Origin: Linepithema humile
Lineage: Eukaryota > Arthropoda > Insecta > Hymenoptera > Formicidae
DNA length: 64,000 nucleotides
Direction: 5' to 3'
NCBI RefSeq assembly: GCF_040581485.1
Contig: NC_090129.1
Span: forward strand, 19,970,764 to 20,034,763
Within the stretch, counting starts at the first letter, position 1. The number at the start of each line of letters is the position of its first letter. Below the pieces are notes generated by a model. That model saw only the letters and a program-made list of their open reading frames with translations. It did not search any database and was not told the DNA's origin. Position numbers and translations under genes: made by a program. This document shows positions 1-11,675 of the stretch, in pieces.

Positions 1-3000
1 CGCATGCGTCTATCTTGTGGTCATCGAACGAAGGGCTCTTGAGAAGCGACGTAACCGGCGAAAATATAGACACGCTCGTTTATAAAGCTAGTCTGAAAGA
101 ATTCGAGAGCGAATTTCATATTGTTGACGTTAGTTGGTACAAGGACGCGCTGTATATAGTAGGAAATAATTCCGCGCTATATCGTTACAATATCAAAACT
201 CATGAGAAGATGAAACTCAACATCAACTCGGTCGGAAGCGTCGCTGTGGACTGGATATCGAAGAAACTATACTGGGCGAATCCAAAACAACAAATTGTAA
301 ATATAATTAAATGCTCCAACATATACATTAAATTACAGAGACTCATTTTTTATAAGTTCTTTTATAAATTTGATTTTAAATTCTTGTGTCACAAGATACT
401 AAAATATTTTTAAAAAATTACTACATTGTAAAGACAATTACCTAAAATTCTTGAAAGCTATAAGATTTCTGTTAAAAGTGATAATCGCAAGAATATTATT
501 TCGACTTTACAGATAACAAGAGCGAACCTGAACGGATCTCAGCAAGAACCGATGTCCATCCTAGCAATTGTAAAAGAGCTGATAATCGACTCTCTGGAGG
601 CGTATTTATATTGGTCAACTGGTCACGCTGTGGAAGTTGCGCGATTGAATGGACAGGACAGGAGATACTATCATTCGGATGAAATTTTTAATGGCAAACA
701 AGTAATGGGACTAACGCTCGACACCGAAAACAGATATGTTTACTGGATCGTTCGAAGTTACGAAAGCGGATCCATTCTCTATCGAGCACCGACATCCGAA
801 AGAATTCCAATGAACCAGAAAATCGAGCCGAAAAAGGTTACTTTAATTTTTATAAATATTATTTCTAATAAAATCGAACGCGATCAAATTACATTCTTCG
901 CTAGATTTTAATTCTCATATTCTTCGCACATAAATGAATTAAAGTAATCAATAATAAATTTTTAATTTAAGGTCTCTGCTTTGCAACATCCAAACATGCA
1001 AGGACCTTTATGCTATTTTTCCGAGCATCTACTGTGGCTGCAGGATGACAGAAATGCTGTGATCGGCGATCTGTCCGGTCAAAATACGGCCGTCATAAAC
1101 GGGATTACTTTGTCTGGTTTATACATGGTGGCCATTATGGATCCTGCGCTTCATCAGTATCCGGAAAATTTGACGTCGGAGACAGTAGTGGTCTCGCCGA
1201 ACGCCGTCGATCGCGATAGCATAAGAGTCGAGGGAACCTGGAGAAATTTCAACATTTCCTGGGATCCTGTAAAGAATATCAATTACGGCACGGTTTTCTA
1301 CGAAGTAAAGTTCGCGGATTACATTAATACGAACTCGAACCCAGAAATCACGATTGAAACGACGATGCCGTACAACAACTCGGATCAGATCCTTCCCTAT
1401 TCCGTCCTGGAGGTCACCGTGAAGGCTTTCACATACTGGGCAACCGCGCATCACTCCCAGATGATCTTGAGATCTCCACAGAGCGTGCCGAGTCAGCCAA
1501 CATCTCCCAGAGCGTTTGTTGAATTTTATAAAAAGGTGCTGAGCGAAAATACAGACATCTTTGTGATATTCAGGTGAGAAAGTTCAAAATTCTAGTCTAC
1601 ATTTTTCATTTTCTTTGATTCAACGATAAAGTTTAATTCTAGAAAAATAAGCACGCTAAAGTATTTAATTCTTATTGCAGATGGAATTTGCCTGAATTTA
1701 CTAACGGACTCATTCAAGGATACACGGTTCAGTGCTGGTTCTTCAACAATCTGGAGAAAATTGAAGTCTGCAACGACTACAGCATCCCGTCCACGACATT
1801 GGAGTACACGGCGTATAATTTATTACCCAACACGACGTATTATTTCCAAGTGCGGGCGCACACCAGGATCGGCGCTGGTCCTTACACGGATTTAATCAAC
1901 GTGACAACCATGTACGAGAATCCGGTGCCGCAATTATTGGTCGCCACGGCGGACGCTGTGAGGATATCCGATCTGGATCAGGAGATTAACTACACGCTCA
2001 CTAGGCACATCGCGAAAGAGGTCAGCTATTTGGCAGCGGAAAAGAAGATCTATTGGATCAATGAGATGCGAGAGTTGGTGACGTCGGACATGACCGGAAC
2101 CAACGCTACGAAGATACTCGATCTCAACAATACTGCGGATAGCCTCTGCGTCGACTGGGTGGCGAAGAATCTGTACTGGTCGGAGAGCGGATACAGGGAA
2201 CACGGATACAGGGAAAGCAACGGCTACATCATGAAGCTGGATTTGACGATGTGGCAAGCTGGCAAGATCAAGTACGAAAACATCGTGAAGACAGGGAGGC
2301 GTGTTTTGAATTTAGATGTGCTGCCGTCTCAGGGGTATGTCTTCGATTTTTATCAGAATTAAATCATTAAAATATTGTTTAATTTTTTTGTTTTTTAATC
2401 ACTCGAGATGCGATTAAAATTATAAATTAATAGAAAATTATGAAGAATTGTATATTTATTAACTTCTGCTACTCTTTGTTGAAATATTCTTTAGAAATAT
2501 AATTAGAATAACGTATTTTTCAGATCTTTATATTGGATTGAGTCGACGAATGATCGCGGCACAATAATGCAATCGGATCTGAACGGGAAAAACGTGCAAC
2601 CTTTCTTCAAAAACATAGGTGATACGTGCTCCTGCCCATATAAACCGTCCGGCATGGTGATCGCGATGGCGATTGATAAAACCAACATCCAGAAACCAAT
2701 GATGTACTGGGTGATGGAGGAACACTTAATCGTGATAGACATTTATCGTAGTGAATCGTTCGTGGACCGTGGTGGCTGTACGTGTGCCAATGTGTCAAGC
2801 TCGAAATTTAGCAAAGTGACGTCTCTCACGGTTGATAAGATGAATATCTATTGGTCCAACGCAATGGAGAATCAAATTTATTTCTTGAAGAAAGAGCACT
2901 TTTTCGTCGCGAGCAAGGAAAACGTGTCCGAGTTGAAGATAAGGAGCTTCTATCTACCAGGTGTGCGCAGCATCAGAGCTCTCGGCAAGTCCCTGCAATC

Positions 3001-4488
3001 CTATCCCACCGCGAACTGCCTGAAGCCCGACCAGGTTTCATCAGGTTCAGAACACGCGTCCTACCGCGTGAAGGAAGTAAATACGACGTCCAGCAGCATA
3101 GTCGTCCAGCTTCCGGAACCGATTCCCCAGCACGGCTGCAAGAATTACAGCCTACCCAGCTCGCTGTACACCATCTACTTGTGGCCGTGTCCGGAGAACG
3201 ATCGCAACACGCCTTGCCAGAATCGCGAGTGGCTCAAGGTGCGGACGTACGAGCGGCGCTACGAAATCCGCAATCTCAAGCCGTTCACGTGGTACAAGCT
3301 GGAGCTGGCGCTGAGTAACATCTACACCGATCTAGAAAACTTAGATCTGGAGTTCGGCCCGGGCGTGATGCAGCGGACCGGCGTGAGTAAGCCTAGCGCG
3401 CCGGAGAATGTCACGGTGCAGGTGCTGACGCCGACCCTGGCGGTGGTCTACTGGCGTCCTCCCAGAGTCTTGCATTCCGCAGCGGTGCACTACGAGGTAC
3501 ACTGGTGGTCGACTTTGCTGGTGAACGGTGTGCGACAGAAGGGCGAGCAAGTGATCAAGGAACCGGAGCGCGCGGCGGACGGCAGGTTCTTCACGACGTT
3601 GAAGCCGCTGCTGCCGGGGCAGGATTACAAGGTGTACGTGCGCGCGTATCCCGCCAATTTCAACGACAACTACAACGAGAGTCTCGGCGAAACCATCCAC
3701 ACGTACGCGGAACCGAACAACTTGACGGTGATCGGAGTCAGTGTGGACGGTATGAACATTTCCTGGATCCCGAGCGTCAATCTAATGACCTTTTACGCGC
3801 TACAGTACAAAAACGTTGCGGTGGAGGAGTGGCAAACCGCGAATAAATACGAGAAGGAGAATGGCAAAGTCAGGTACTACATAGAAGGCTTGCAGCCGCG
3901 AACTTTGTACAAGTTCCGCTTGGTATTGAAATACCCCGCGTACGAAGAGAATTTCATATGGCCGTCCGATGGGAGATTCACATTTCAAACGCTTGGTAAG
4001 TAAATGAAAACGATAACGCGATACTTATTGTGGATATAAAAATATTTCCTAAAACTGTTACAGTAAATTTCGAGTGGAAATAAGTGTGAGAATAAAATAA
4101 AATAAAATAATAGAAACGTGAAATGTGCTCTCTGTGATAAAGGTGCCGTTCCGAGCGCTCCCGGGATGCCGACGGTGACGAGACTTCGCAATTCTGTTTA
4201 TCAATTGAACTGGGAACCTGCGCAGGCTCACGGCTCGCAAGTGGCTTTGTATCGGCTGGAGGGTTTAATCGCCGACGACAATCACAAGCAAGACGAGGAG
4301 CTCGACGAAAACGAGCACTGGAATTTGTATTACAACGGAACGGACAATTATTGGATAATTACTGGAGATATGGATGAAAAGTATCGATTTCGCGTGCAAG
4401 CTAAAAACGCCTACGGCCTCGGTGCTTGGAGCCGATTAAGCACCGTCGTTGATCTAACAGAATCCAACGGTGGAATATTGGCCACGCA
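1..4488 (+). other. sev: sev ectodomain: YWTD propeller and fibronectin type III region
   Basis: Six exons code the extracellular part. Propeller-like strands with YW(T/S/A) cores occur near 261-275, 600-620, 735-750, 2045-2060, 2160-2180 and 2845-2860. FNIII-like modules with the conserved Trp and the Tyr of the F strand lie at about 1230-1500, 1660-1890, 3050-3360, 3390-3700, 3710-3990 and 4145-4455. Several N-x-S/T sequons are present (for example NDNYNES and NVTVQ). This alternation of propellers and FNIII blocks is the ROS1/Sevenless architecture. Exact module boundaries were judged by eye. Confidence 0.8.
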
Positions 4489-7400
4489 ACAACATCTACC
4501 ATTAATGTTGGGCCTCATTGCAATCGTCATTACTATCATGTTGGTGTGCTTCTGCTATTTTTTCTGCCGTAAGTATATTTGGTATAAAACTCAGTTTTCA
4601 ATCGGGAATTAATTCAATAAAGAAATAAATTCAATAAAGAAAATTTATTTTGTAAGAAAACAATTTGAGTTTCGACCACGCGTATTCGACAAATATATTG
4701 TAACGTTACTCAGCAGTGTACCGACAACGTAAAGAAGACAAAAAGGCAGTTCTGCCCCCGATAGTGTCGGACGTCGAGCTGGCGACACTTCGCGAGATCC
4801 CTCGCGGGAATTTCGTTCAATCTAACGCGCTCTACGCTTCTACGCTGCAGAACGATCCGGACGATACCGCATTGCCTAAGATCAGACAGGAGCAGATTAC
4901 ACTGGCGAAATTCCTGGGCAGCGGTGCATTCGGAAAGGTAAAATATCATTTTCTTTTTTATATTTATATGATATTAATTTCAAATATTTTGCAGGTATTT
5001 TTGGGAAGTGCGAAGGATTTAGAAGGACCGGGCACAACGCCCGTTGCAATAAAGATGCTGCGAAAGGACGCGAACTCGCGAGAGAAGACGGAATTCCTGC
5101 AGGAGGCGAGACTTATGAGCCATTTTCGGCACAAGCATGTACTGAGGTTGCTCGGCGTCTGCTTCGATACGGATCCTCCGTTACTCGTGTTGGAATTAAT
5201 GGAAGCTGGTGACTTGCTGAGTTATTTGCGGGAGAGTCGGGCTTTACAACCCACCGACTCACGCGCGCTGCGTCTACAAGATTTACTCGCCATGTGCGAA
5301 GACGTTGCACGAGGCTGTCGCTATCTGGAGGAACTGCATTTCGTTCACAGAGATCTCGCGTGTCGAAATTGCCTGGTATCCGCGCGGGATCGCGAGAACC
5401 GCGTTGTAAAAATCGGCGACTTCGGACTAGCTAGAGACATTTACAAGAATGATTATTATCGCAAGGTGAATACAATTTTTGTGACAAAATAAAATGTTGC
5501 AAACTGATCTGTTTTACGTCACGATACTATGCAAAGCGAAAGATTTAATTCGCTACTGAAATTATTTTTCAGGAAGGAGAAGGATTACTTCCAGTTCGCT
5601 GGATGGCACCGGAATCCTTGGTGGACGGAGTGTTCACTTCACAGAGCGACGTTTGGGCGTTCGGAGTGCTAATGTGGGAGATTACCTCGCTGGGTCAACA
5701 GCCCTATCCTGCCCGAACCAATCTTGAAGTGTTGCATTACGTGCGTGCCGGCGGTAGGCTACCGAAGCCTCTCAACTGCCCATCGACGTTGCATCAATTA
5801 ATGCAGCGTTGCTGGAGCGCAGCGGACGCGAGGCCGAGCTTCAAAATTTGTCTCGAGAGTATCGTTCTTCTGAGAGGCAATATAGAAGACGCGATATTGA
5901 GCCCGGTGCACACCGGGCATTACCTGGCACGCAAAGGTGAATTGACGTCGATTCTTATTTCATGCGCATATCATTGCATGGAGCAAAGAGTCTTTTGCAA
6001 ACCGATAGAATGTTGACTGAAGATATGCAATTTGTTATTCTCGCTCGCATTACATAAAAACATTCAATGCCCCCATGAGTCATTTGTTCTATTATTACAA
6101 TATTGTTATAAAATTGATTTAAAGAAATTGTAATGCATTTTTTCGAGATAAAGATGTGAGAAAGATTATACGATAGAATCATAATTTTGCGATTTATAAA
6201 TGAATAAGATCTTTCGCTAGATTTTGAAAAGTCAGAAAAATAGCGAAATGAGCATGTTTCTCATACACATTCATGTAACTCGACATTTTGAAATCATGTG
6301 TAATGAAATTCGTGTATCGCGGATTTCTTCATCGCGAACTTCTTTAACCCTTAAGTGTACTGGAATATTATTGTCTGCTTGAATACATATTTATCATTGC
6401 ATGGCTCGTGCTTGCAGGCGTGTCTAACATGGCTTACTTTGCTGACGAGAATCAGAATCATAACAATTCAGGTAGGTTTTAACAAACATCATCTGCCACT
6501 GTCATCCAACGCCGGAAGAGAATACGGTTCTCCACTTCTCATCGATCTCGGATCTTTCTTGTCATTGATTAACCCGCAATGTAATTTTTGTCCTAATTTT
6601 TACATAATATCGAAATCGAGTAACATTTATTATACAGAATTATGTAAAATATTAAAAGATTACTTATTAGAGTTCCGAAATTGATGAGGACCTAATGTTT
6701 TACAAATTTATAGAATTTATTATAAAAGTGTATATATATATACTCGTAAATATCGTAAATATTATTTTCTAACAAGTTATATTTTATAATTTTAACATTA
6801 TAATGTGTACGCTAAATTATAATTGGTATTGTATAGGAAACTCCTGGAAGTCCAGCAGCTCCGAGGGAAGCCGAGACATGCAGCCGTTCCTTCAAAACTC
6901 GAACAATGCCACGCACAATCCGCAATCCGGCGAAGTCCCGAAGTATCTTGAGTTATTAGCGGACAACGAAGATGCTGTCTCAAGAGAAAACCCCACGAAT
7001 GGCTACGAAGTACCTCGTTCGATCCACGTCTCGGATCAGAACTTAACGAGTATAAGCAGGATCAGTTGTGTGAATCAGGACCGCAAGTGCAGTCTGCCAA
7101 CGGATAACACGCAAGAGCGCAAGGAACACTCGACGGAGGAACGGAAGCAGTTTGACGGCAGGCTGTACGACAAGAGATCGTCGATCACTAGTCTAAATTT
7201 ACCGGACCGAAGAGGTGCGTCAGTTTCAGGCATGCCGGAGAAGTGTAACACGCTGGACAGCTTGAAATCGGCGAACTCAGTCGCAAAAGCGGCGCTCAAG
7301 AGAAACTCCTTCTCGTCCCTGAACGGCCAGCGAAAATACAAGACTAACTTGAGCGAGCGAAGAGATTCCGAGGCGAGTATCGAGGACAGGAGTTGCAGCT

Positions 7401-7726
7401 CGCACAGTCTGGCGCCTTCCACGCGTCCTAGCTCGTCCTTGATTAATTCGCAGACAGTCCTGCCGTGCCTAAAGAACAACGTTACCGCGAGCAACGTTAC
7501 CGGAAACGGCGAAGTGCCCTCGATTGAGAGTACAGCGACGAAGAATACGTTGTCGAAGATCCAAAGGACTCACTCGAACTTGCAGAACGGCAAGGCAAAT
7601 ATACCGCTCGTGATAAACAGCGCGCTGTTGAATCTACTGCGGCAGACGCCCGTCGTCGAAGACGGCAACAGCATCGTCACGTATACGAATATCAACGCGG
7701 ACGCTGTGAAAGTGAACGGATCGTGA
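1..7726 (+). CDS. sev: Sevenless/ROS1-family receptor tyrosine kinase, 3' part of gene (5' end outside window)
   Basis: Single-pass receptor tyrosine kinase of the sevenless/ROS1 family; in flies sevenless receives the Boss signal and directs R7 photoreceptor fate through Ras. Exons that join in frame: 1-296, 513-836, 972-1573, 1681-2334, 2524-3995, 4143-4568, 4714-4937, 4995-5465, 5573-5936, 6418-6471 and 6837-7726 (TGA), all with GT/AG borders. The ectodomain alternates YWTD-type propeller repeats (KKLYWANP, AKNLYWSESG, KMNIYWSNA) with FNIII modules. One membrane segment follows, then a full kinase domain (GSGAFGK, VAIK, HRDLACRN, DFGLARDIYKNDYY, WMAPESL) and a serine-rich tail. The first exon is cut by the window edge, so signal peptide and N-terminal ectodomain are missing. 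No frameshift or missing catalytic residue was seen. The family call is firm; the sevenless role in this species is inferred. Confidence 0.95.
4494..4568 (+). other. sev: sev transmembrane segment
   Basis: The end of exon 4143-4568 codes a hydrophobic stretch (LPLMLGLIAIVITIMLVCFC) followed by aromatic and Cys residues. The next exon opens with the basic cluster YRQRKEDKK, a typical stop-transfer. This sets the topology with the kinase in the cytoplasm. Confidence 0.9.
4711..4717 (+). promoter_or_regulatory. sev: Tandem NAGNAG splice acceptor in sev
   Basis: The acceptor before the juxtamembrane exon reads CAGCAG. Splicing after the first CAG (exon from 4714) or the second (exon from 4717) leaves the frame intact and changes the junction residues from Pro-Val-Tyr to Leu-Tyr just inside the membrane. 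Which site is used cannot be told from DNA. Confidence 0.6.
4878..5930 (+). other. sev: sev tyrosine kinase domain (three exons)
   Basis: Complete kinase fold across exons 4714-4937, 4995-5465 and 5573-5936. The glycine loop GSGAFGK ends exactly at the first exon border. The second exon carries the VAIK lysine, the alpha-C glutamate in FLQEARLM, the catalytic loop HRDLACRNC and the DFG motif with the activation-loop tyrosines DIYKNDYYRK. The third exon carries PVRWMAPESL, SDVWAFGVLMWEITS and the lobe-closing arginine in DARPSFK. The YxxxYY activation loop is the insulin-receptor/ROS type. All catalytic residues are present, so the kinase should be active. Confidence 0.95.
6418..6471 (+). CDS. 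sev: sev small exon linking kinase domain to C-terminal tail
   Basis: A 54-nt exon with acceptor TTGCAG|G and donor G|GTAGGT keeps phase 1 on both sides and adds residues GVSNMAYFADENQNHNNS. It is symmetric, so it could be skipped without breaking the frame. Confidence 0.75.
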
Positions 7727-8110
7727 ATCGCTGCGTTGAATTAAAAATATGAGACTCTATAAGAGTTGCTTTTGAACTTGAGTGAGATGTGAAACGATGA
7801 CTAAATATTCCGAAATGAGTTGCGCTCGAGTAGATCTGTTGTAGGGCTTGGAGCAACAATTGAATAATTATGCGATGGGAGATCTTCACTCATAGTCATT
7901 TATGAGGTACTTTGTTGAAGTGTTTTCTTTTTAAGTAGTCTTCCCAAGGCTTGTCGCATTCGAAGCCTATTCAGACGGACTTGTCTCGTAACTCGCAAAA
8001 AGTTACTTGAGACACAGCTAGTACGGTTTTGCTCAAATCTCTTTTTTTTCTTTTTTGTTTTATCTTAACACGGTGCCTTAAGTATAGCAAGCGTACACTC
8101 ATACAATAAA
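7727..8110 (+). other. sev: sev 3' untranslated region with polyadenylation signal
   Basis: Non-coding sequence follows the TGA at 7724-7726. The first good AATAAA on this strand is at 8105-8110. A later AATAAA near 8641 could serve a longer transcript. Confidence 0.5.
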
Positions 8111-9108
8111 CTCTATGTATATCGTTAATACCCAAGCATTGCACAAAAAGTGAGGAAGAGCAGCGGCGAACAGAGTGGAATAGCTTTAAACTGCCATTTT
8201 AACATGTACATACATTTTTTTATACTCAAAAATTTGGCTTATGTAGATATGGCAGACCGTTTCGATGTGCATAGCTATTGCGATTTCAGTCTTAAAACTG
8301 TTATTTAATATAAGAATCACATACGTTGACGAAGATTGATAGATGCAAAGTACAGTTTATAACTTTATATATATAACTACTGTTTTAAATAACATATTTA
8401 TTGAACAACCTATGATGATATTTTCACTGTTCATTGTACAAATTTCACATTTGGTGATAATTAGCAGATAATATGAAAATCGATATAAGAAATTGTTAAG
8501 TTTTTTTATGTAGTTTTAACAATAAGAAATTGTATAATTTTCGTATAATCGAAAGGATAAGTTTGTGAATATACAAAATCCAATTCACGCCAATCGACTG
8601 ACTATACTTGAAATTTGTATTTTCAACTTGCTTTGTAGGAAAATAAATTGTCAATCAATGAATATTATAGGATTAATCATTGTAAATAATATATTATAAA
8701 TGATACTGGACTTTTAATTACATTTGTCGACCTATATATTAATTACATGAACAAGATATATTTCAATTCTTTTAAAATATTAAAACGATGCTGCGAGAAA
8801 ATGTAAAAAGATGGAGTTACTACAAGCAAAGTTTGGATTTTTTAAATACTTTCAGGAATTTTCAAGAATTACTATTTTATATATCTTCATATGTAACACT
8901 TAATGCGGATAAAAGGGTCTCTGAAGAATCTTCAAGAGTCCAAAAATTTGTTAATGGGATCTTCTATCTATATATGTACCTTAGCTTTTCTCTCATAAGA
9001 ATCATAAATTGGAAAATATCCTATCCTTTTGATTCTGACAAATCGTCTCAGTTTCTGCATCAGTCTTCATACGTGCTTACTGGACATTTTTCTCCATTAA
9101 AATTCAAT
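8111..9108. other. Convergent intergenic region between sev and SNIP1
   Basis: AT-rich sequence between two convergent genes. On the minus strand it probably holds the 3' untranslated exon of SNIP1, beginning at 9109 after an acceptor-like TTTTGCATTTCAG. A possible minus-strand AATAAA lies at 8396-8401. A 116-codon plus-strand frame at 8788-9138 shows no recognisable domain and is probably chance. No other gene was seen. Confidence 0.45.
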
Positions 9109-9380
9109 CCTGAAATGCAAAACACGGATCATTTTTAGTTTACACGTAAATAGTTGCAGCTTCAATATAATATGACAAGGAAAATGTATAAATCATTGCT
9201 AAAATATAGAATATGGATCTGTGATTATTATTCCTTAGTGAGAAAAATAAATTTTATTTTTTAAAACAATTGAGATAACATTAAATTTTAATATTAAATT
9301 TTAATGTATTAAATTCACTATGTTTTTTTATAAACTATAATGCAATCAATAACACAATGTACAATAGCAGAATTACTTAC
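9109..9380 (-). other. SNIP1: Probable SNIP1 3' UTR intron starting directly after the stop codon
   Basis: On the minus strand the stop codon TAG (9383-9381) is followed with no gap by GTAAGT (9380-9375), a perfect donor. A matching acceptor, TTTTGCATTTCAG, ends at 9110. The intron would be 271 bp and would not trigger nonsense-mediated decay because the junction sits at the stop. Confidence 0.5.
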
Positions 9381-10307
9381 CTAAGTTGCATTTGTAAGAG
9401 GTACATCATCGTCGAAGGAATCATCCTTACTGTGTTCATGTAGCAAAACATATTCTCTAGTGCTGAAACCAAATCTTATCACATCTTTTTCTAATAATTC
9501 ATGGTATCTCCTTGGTTCTAATTTTACATTATTTACAAAGGTGCCATTAGCTGATTCTAAATCAATGATATATGGTCGTACTCTTCTGCCCTCGACACCA
9601 CCTTCTTTTTGAAAGGAGACTAGACGATATTGCAGAGCGGCATGTTGTTTAGAACATGAAGGATGATCCAAGGGTATGTCAGCTACTTTACGATCTCTGC
9701 CCATGAGATACGCCGATTGTCGATGGATGTACAATGTAGGCAATGCTTTCTCCCCTTTGAAGGGATACAGTCTCCATCTGCGTTTGGGCTTTCTGGCATC
9801 TTGTGGCTCAGCATACTTTATAACCACTCCATTGACAGTATTCATGTCTTCTGTCAACTTTCCTGATAATTCAAAGTTGGGTTTCTCTTTCTCCTGTTGC
9901 TTTGATTTATCCTCATTCTTTACATTTGATTTTCCCCATTCGGGGGAAGGTTCCTTCTTCATTCTTACATCCTCCGGGCTCCTCTTTTGCTTGTACTGAT
10001 CGTTGCGTCTCCTTCCAGAGTCATCTCTTCTCTCCTTACTCCTACTTCTCTCATTACGTTCTCTGTGCCGAGAATAATTGTTCTCTCTTCGTGGCGGCGA
10101 TCTGTCATATTTTCTCCTGCCATTCTGCTTTTCGTCGTCTTTTCTGAAGTGATCACGTCTGCTACCTCTGTGTTCTCTGCTTCTATCTCTCTGTGATCTG
10201 TCTCTGTAAGAATCATTACTCCTCTCACACCTGTCTTCTCTGTTACTTTTATAAGTAACGTCTCTTCGATCTGCGTTGTTGCTGTGACTCGCTCGCCAAT
10301 TTGACAT
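9381..10307 (-). CDS. SNIP1: SNIP1, Smad nuclear-interacting protein 1 (FHA domain protein)
   Basis: 308-residue nuclear protein in a single coding exon. In other animals SNIP1 is a spliceosome-associated FHA protein that also touches TGF-beta/NF-kB signalling and microRNA processing. The first 130 residues are an RS/RD/RE-rich low-complexity region, typical of splicing-associated proteins. A linker precedes the FHA domain at about residues 185-295, with the glycine-arginine of LMGRDRK, the phosphopeptide-binding serine and histidine of SCSKQHAAL, and the ESANGTFVNN turn. The ending REYVLLHEHSKDDSFDDD matches the family. The start MSNWRAS is the first in-frame ATG, about 45 bp downstream of a DRE motif. 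The stop codon TAG is followed directly by a consensus donor. Confidence 0.93.
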   Translation of the reverse strand: MSNWRASHSNNADRRDVTYKSNREDRCERSNDSYRDRSQRDRSREHRGSRRDHFRKDDEKQNGRRKYDRSPPRRENNYSRHRERNERSRSKERRDDSGRRRNDQYKQKRSPEDVRMKKEPSPEWGKSNVKNEDKSKQQEKEKPNFELSGKLTEDMNTVNGVVIKYAEPQDARKPKRRWRLYPFKGEKALPTLYIHRQSAYLMGRDRKVADIPLDHPSCSKQHAALQYRLVSFQKEGGVEGRRVRPYIIDLESANGTFVNNVKLEPRRYHELLEKDVIRFGFSTREYVLLHEHSKDDSFDDDVPLTNAT

Positions 10308-10350
10308 ATTATCAAATTATTCGCGAGTCAAGATAATGAATAATTGTCAA

Positions 10351-10358
10351 TATCGATA
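10351..10358. promoter_or_regulatory. DRE motif TATCGATA in SNIP1 promoter
   Basis: The palindromic octamer TATCGATA lies 44 bp upstream of the SNIP1 start codon. It equals the DREF-binding DRE core known from Drosophila housekeeping promoters, which fits a constitutive nuclear factor. Function is inferred from motif and position. Confidence 0.55.
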
Positions 10359-11506
10359 GTCTAACCTCACTAAACTTGCTTAGAATAAAATCGGGGTAAA
10401 TCGCAATGCTATATGTACGACAATTTTATCATGTGTGTGATCAATACCGCACACACGCTTTTATTGCTGTAACATATCGTAAAATCGATTTGTCTTACGT
10501 ACTGTACTACAATTTAACAATAGCACACAAAAACTATGAAATACACACAACTCATTGTCAGAACCGCTATGCAGAAGCGGAGCGTTTGTGGCGCCCCTTA
10601 AAGCCGACCGATGCTACTAAATGAAAATCGACGTGGTAACTAATTATCTCCTCACTTTCTTAAAACATTATAATTTTTTGATAATATTAAATATTATATA
10701 TATATTATATATATAAAACTATAAGAGAGTAACATAACTATAAGAATATAACTATAATATAACTATATAAACATATATATTATATATACAAAACTATCTT
10801 TTCTTGAATAACTTTAACTTTTATGCTGTTAAATATGCAAAATAGTTTGAAAGAAACAATGATAAAAGCATCATTTACATGTATTACACATTTATTAAAA
10901 ATACAGACTAGACATTGTTGCAATATATAATTGGAAGACATAAATCGCAAAGAGAAAATGCATGGAATAAGCAAGAGCATATATTAAGACATTGCGTTTT
11001 ATTTTGTATAAAAAAGTACAAAATTATCCTTATATATACATAATAATACATAATTAAGATATCTACAAGGATACTTATGAGTTCCTAATAATTTCCCACG
11101 TCGCAATTTTTTCCTCATATATTTAATTGCTTTCCTTTATTTTTGCTCTACTCTCAAGAGAAACATGTCATGTAATCCAATATCCCAAGAAATCCACCAC
11201 TTTTTAAATTAGTATTCATTATTGAAATTCTTTCATTGTCGCATCAATGTGTGTAATTAAATCTAGAGTCTATTCAGCAGAATGATAAAGAATTAAAAAT
11301 AAAATTTGATTTAAATTAAATAATTTACAAAATGTTTAGTTCTATTATCGCGATAAAGGAGAAAATTATTTTTAACTGTCATAAATTTGCGATATAAAAT
11401 TACCAAAACGTAGTAGAATATAATAAAATCTTCACGAAATATTCCGCGCTTTCCATGGCCATAAATTATTACGTTTTAAATATTAAAAGGAGATTTACGA
11501 GACAAG
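10359..11506. other. Intergenic region with TA-repeat; 3' UTR of Q-rich gene
   Basis: AT-rich sequence between the divergently placed SNIP1 promoter and the 3' end of the Q-rich gene. It contains (TA)n low-complexity DNA at about 10688-10795. Minus-strand AATAAA-type signals at 11136-11141 and 10998-11003 may end the Q-rich transcript. No coding region was recognised. Confidence 0.45.
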
Positions 11507-11675
11507 TTAATACGTCGAGAAGGTGGAATCATCCATGGAAGCAGTGCCGTCGGAGTTGCTCTCGGCAGCGTCTACAAAGGCTGTCGAGAGATCGCCGGCC
11601 AGTTTGCTGACAGACCCTGAGGTCACGTCGTACATGAAGATTTCCTTGTCACCCTGACCATCACCGTCTCTCAGT
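11507..11675 (-). CDS. Terminal coding exon of the Q-rich secreted protein
   Basis: Acceptor GTGTTTCAG on the minus strand precedes base 11675. The donor of the large exon is AT|GTGAGT at 12131/12130. Joining them gives ATA CTG AGA GAC, continuing for 55 residues (including KEIFMYDVTSGSVSKLAGDL) to TAA at 11509-11507. Ignoring this splice would end the protein at a false TGA inside the donor. The codon usage is GC-rich like the main exon. Confidence 0.85.

Noticed and set aside
8788..9138. 116-codon plus-strand frame between sev and SNIP1
   Set aside because: No recognisable domain; it lies antisense to the probable SNIP1 3' UTR in AT-rich DNA.
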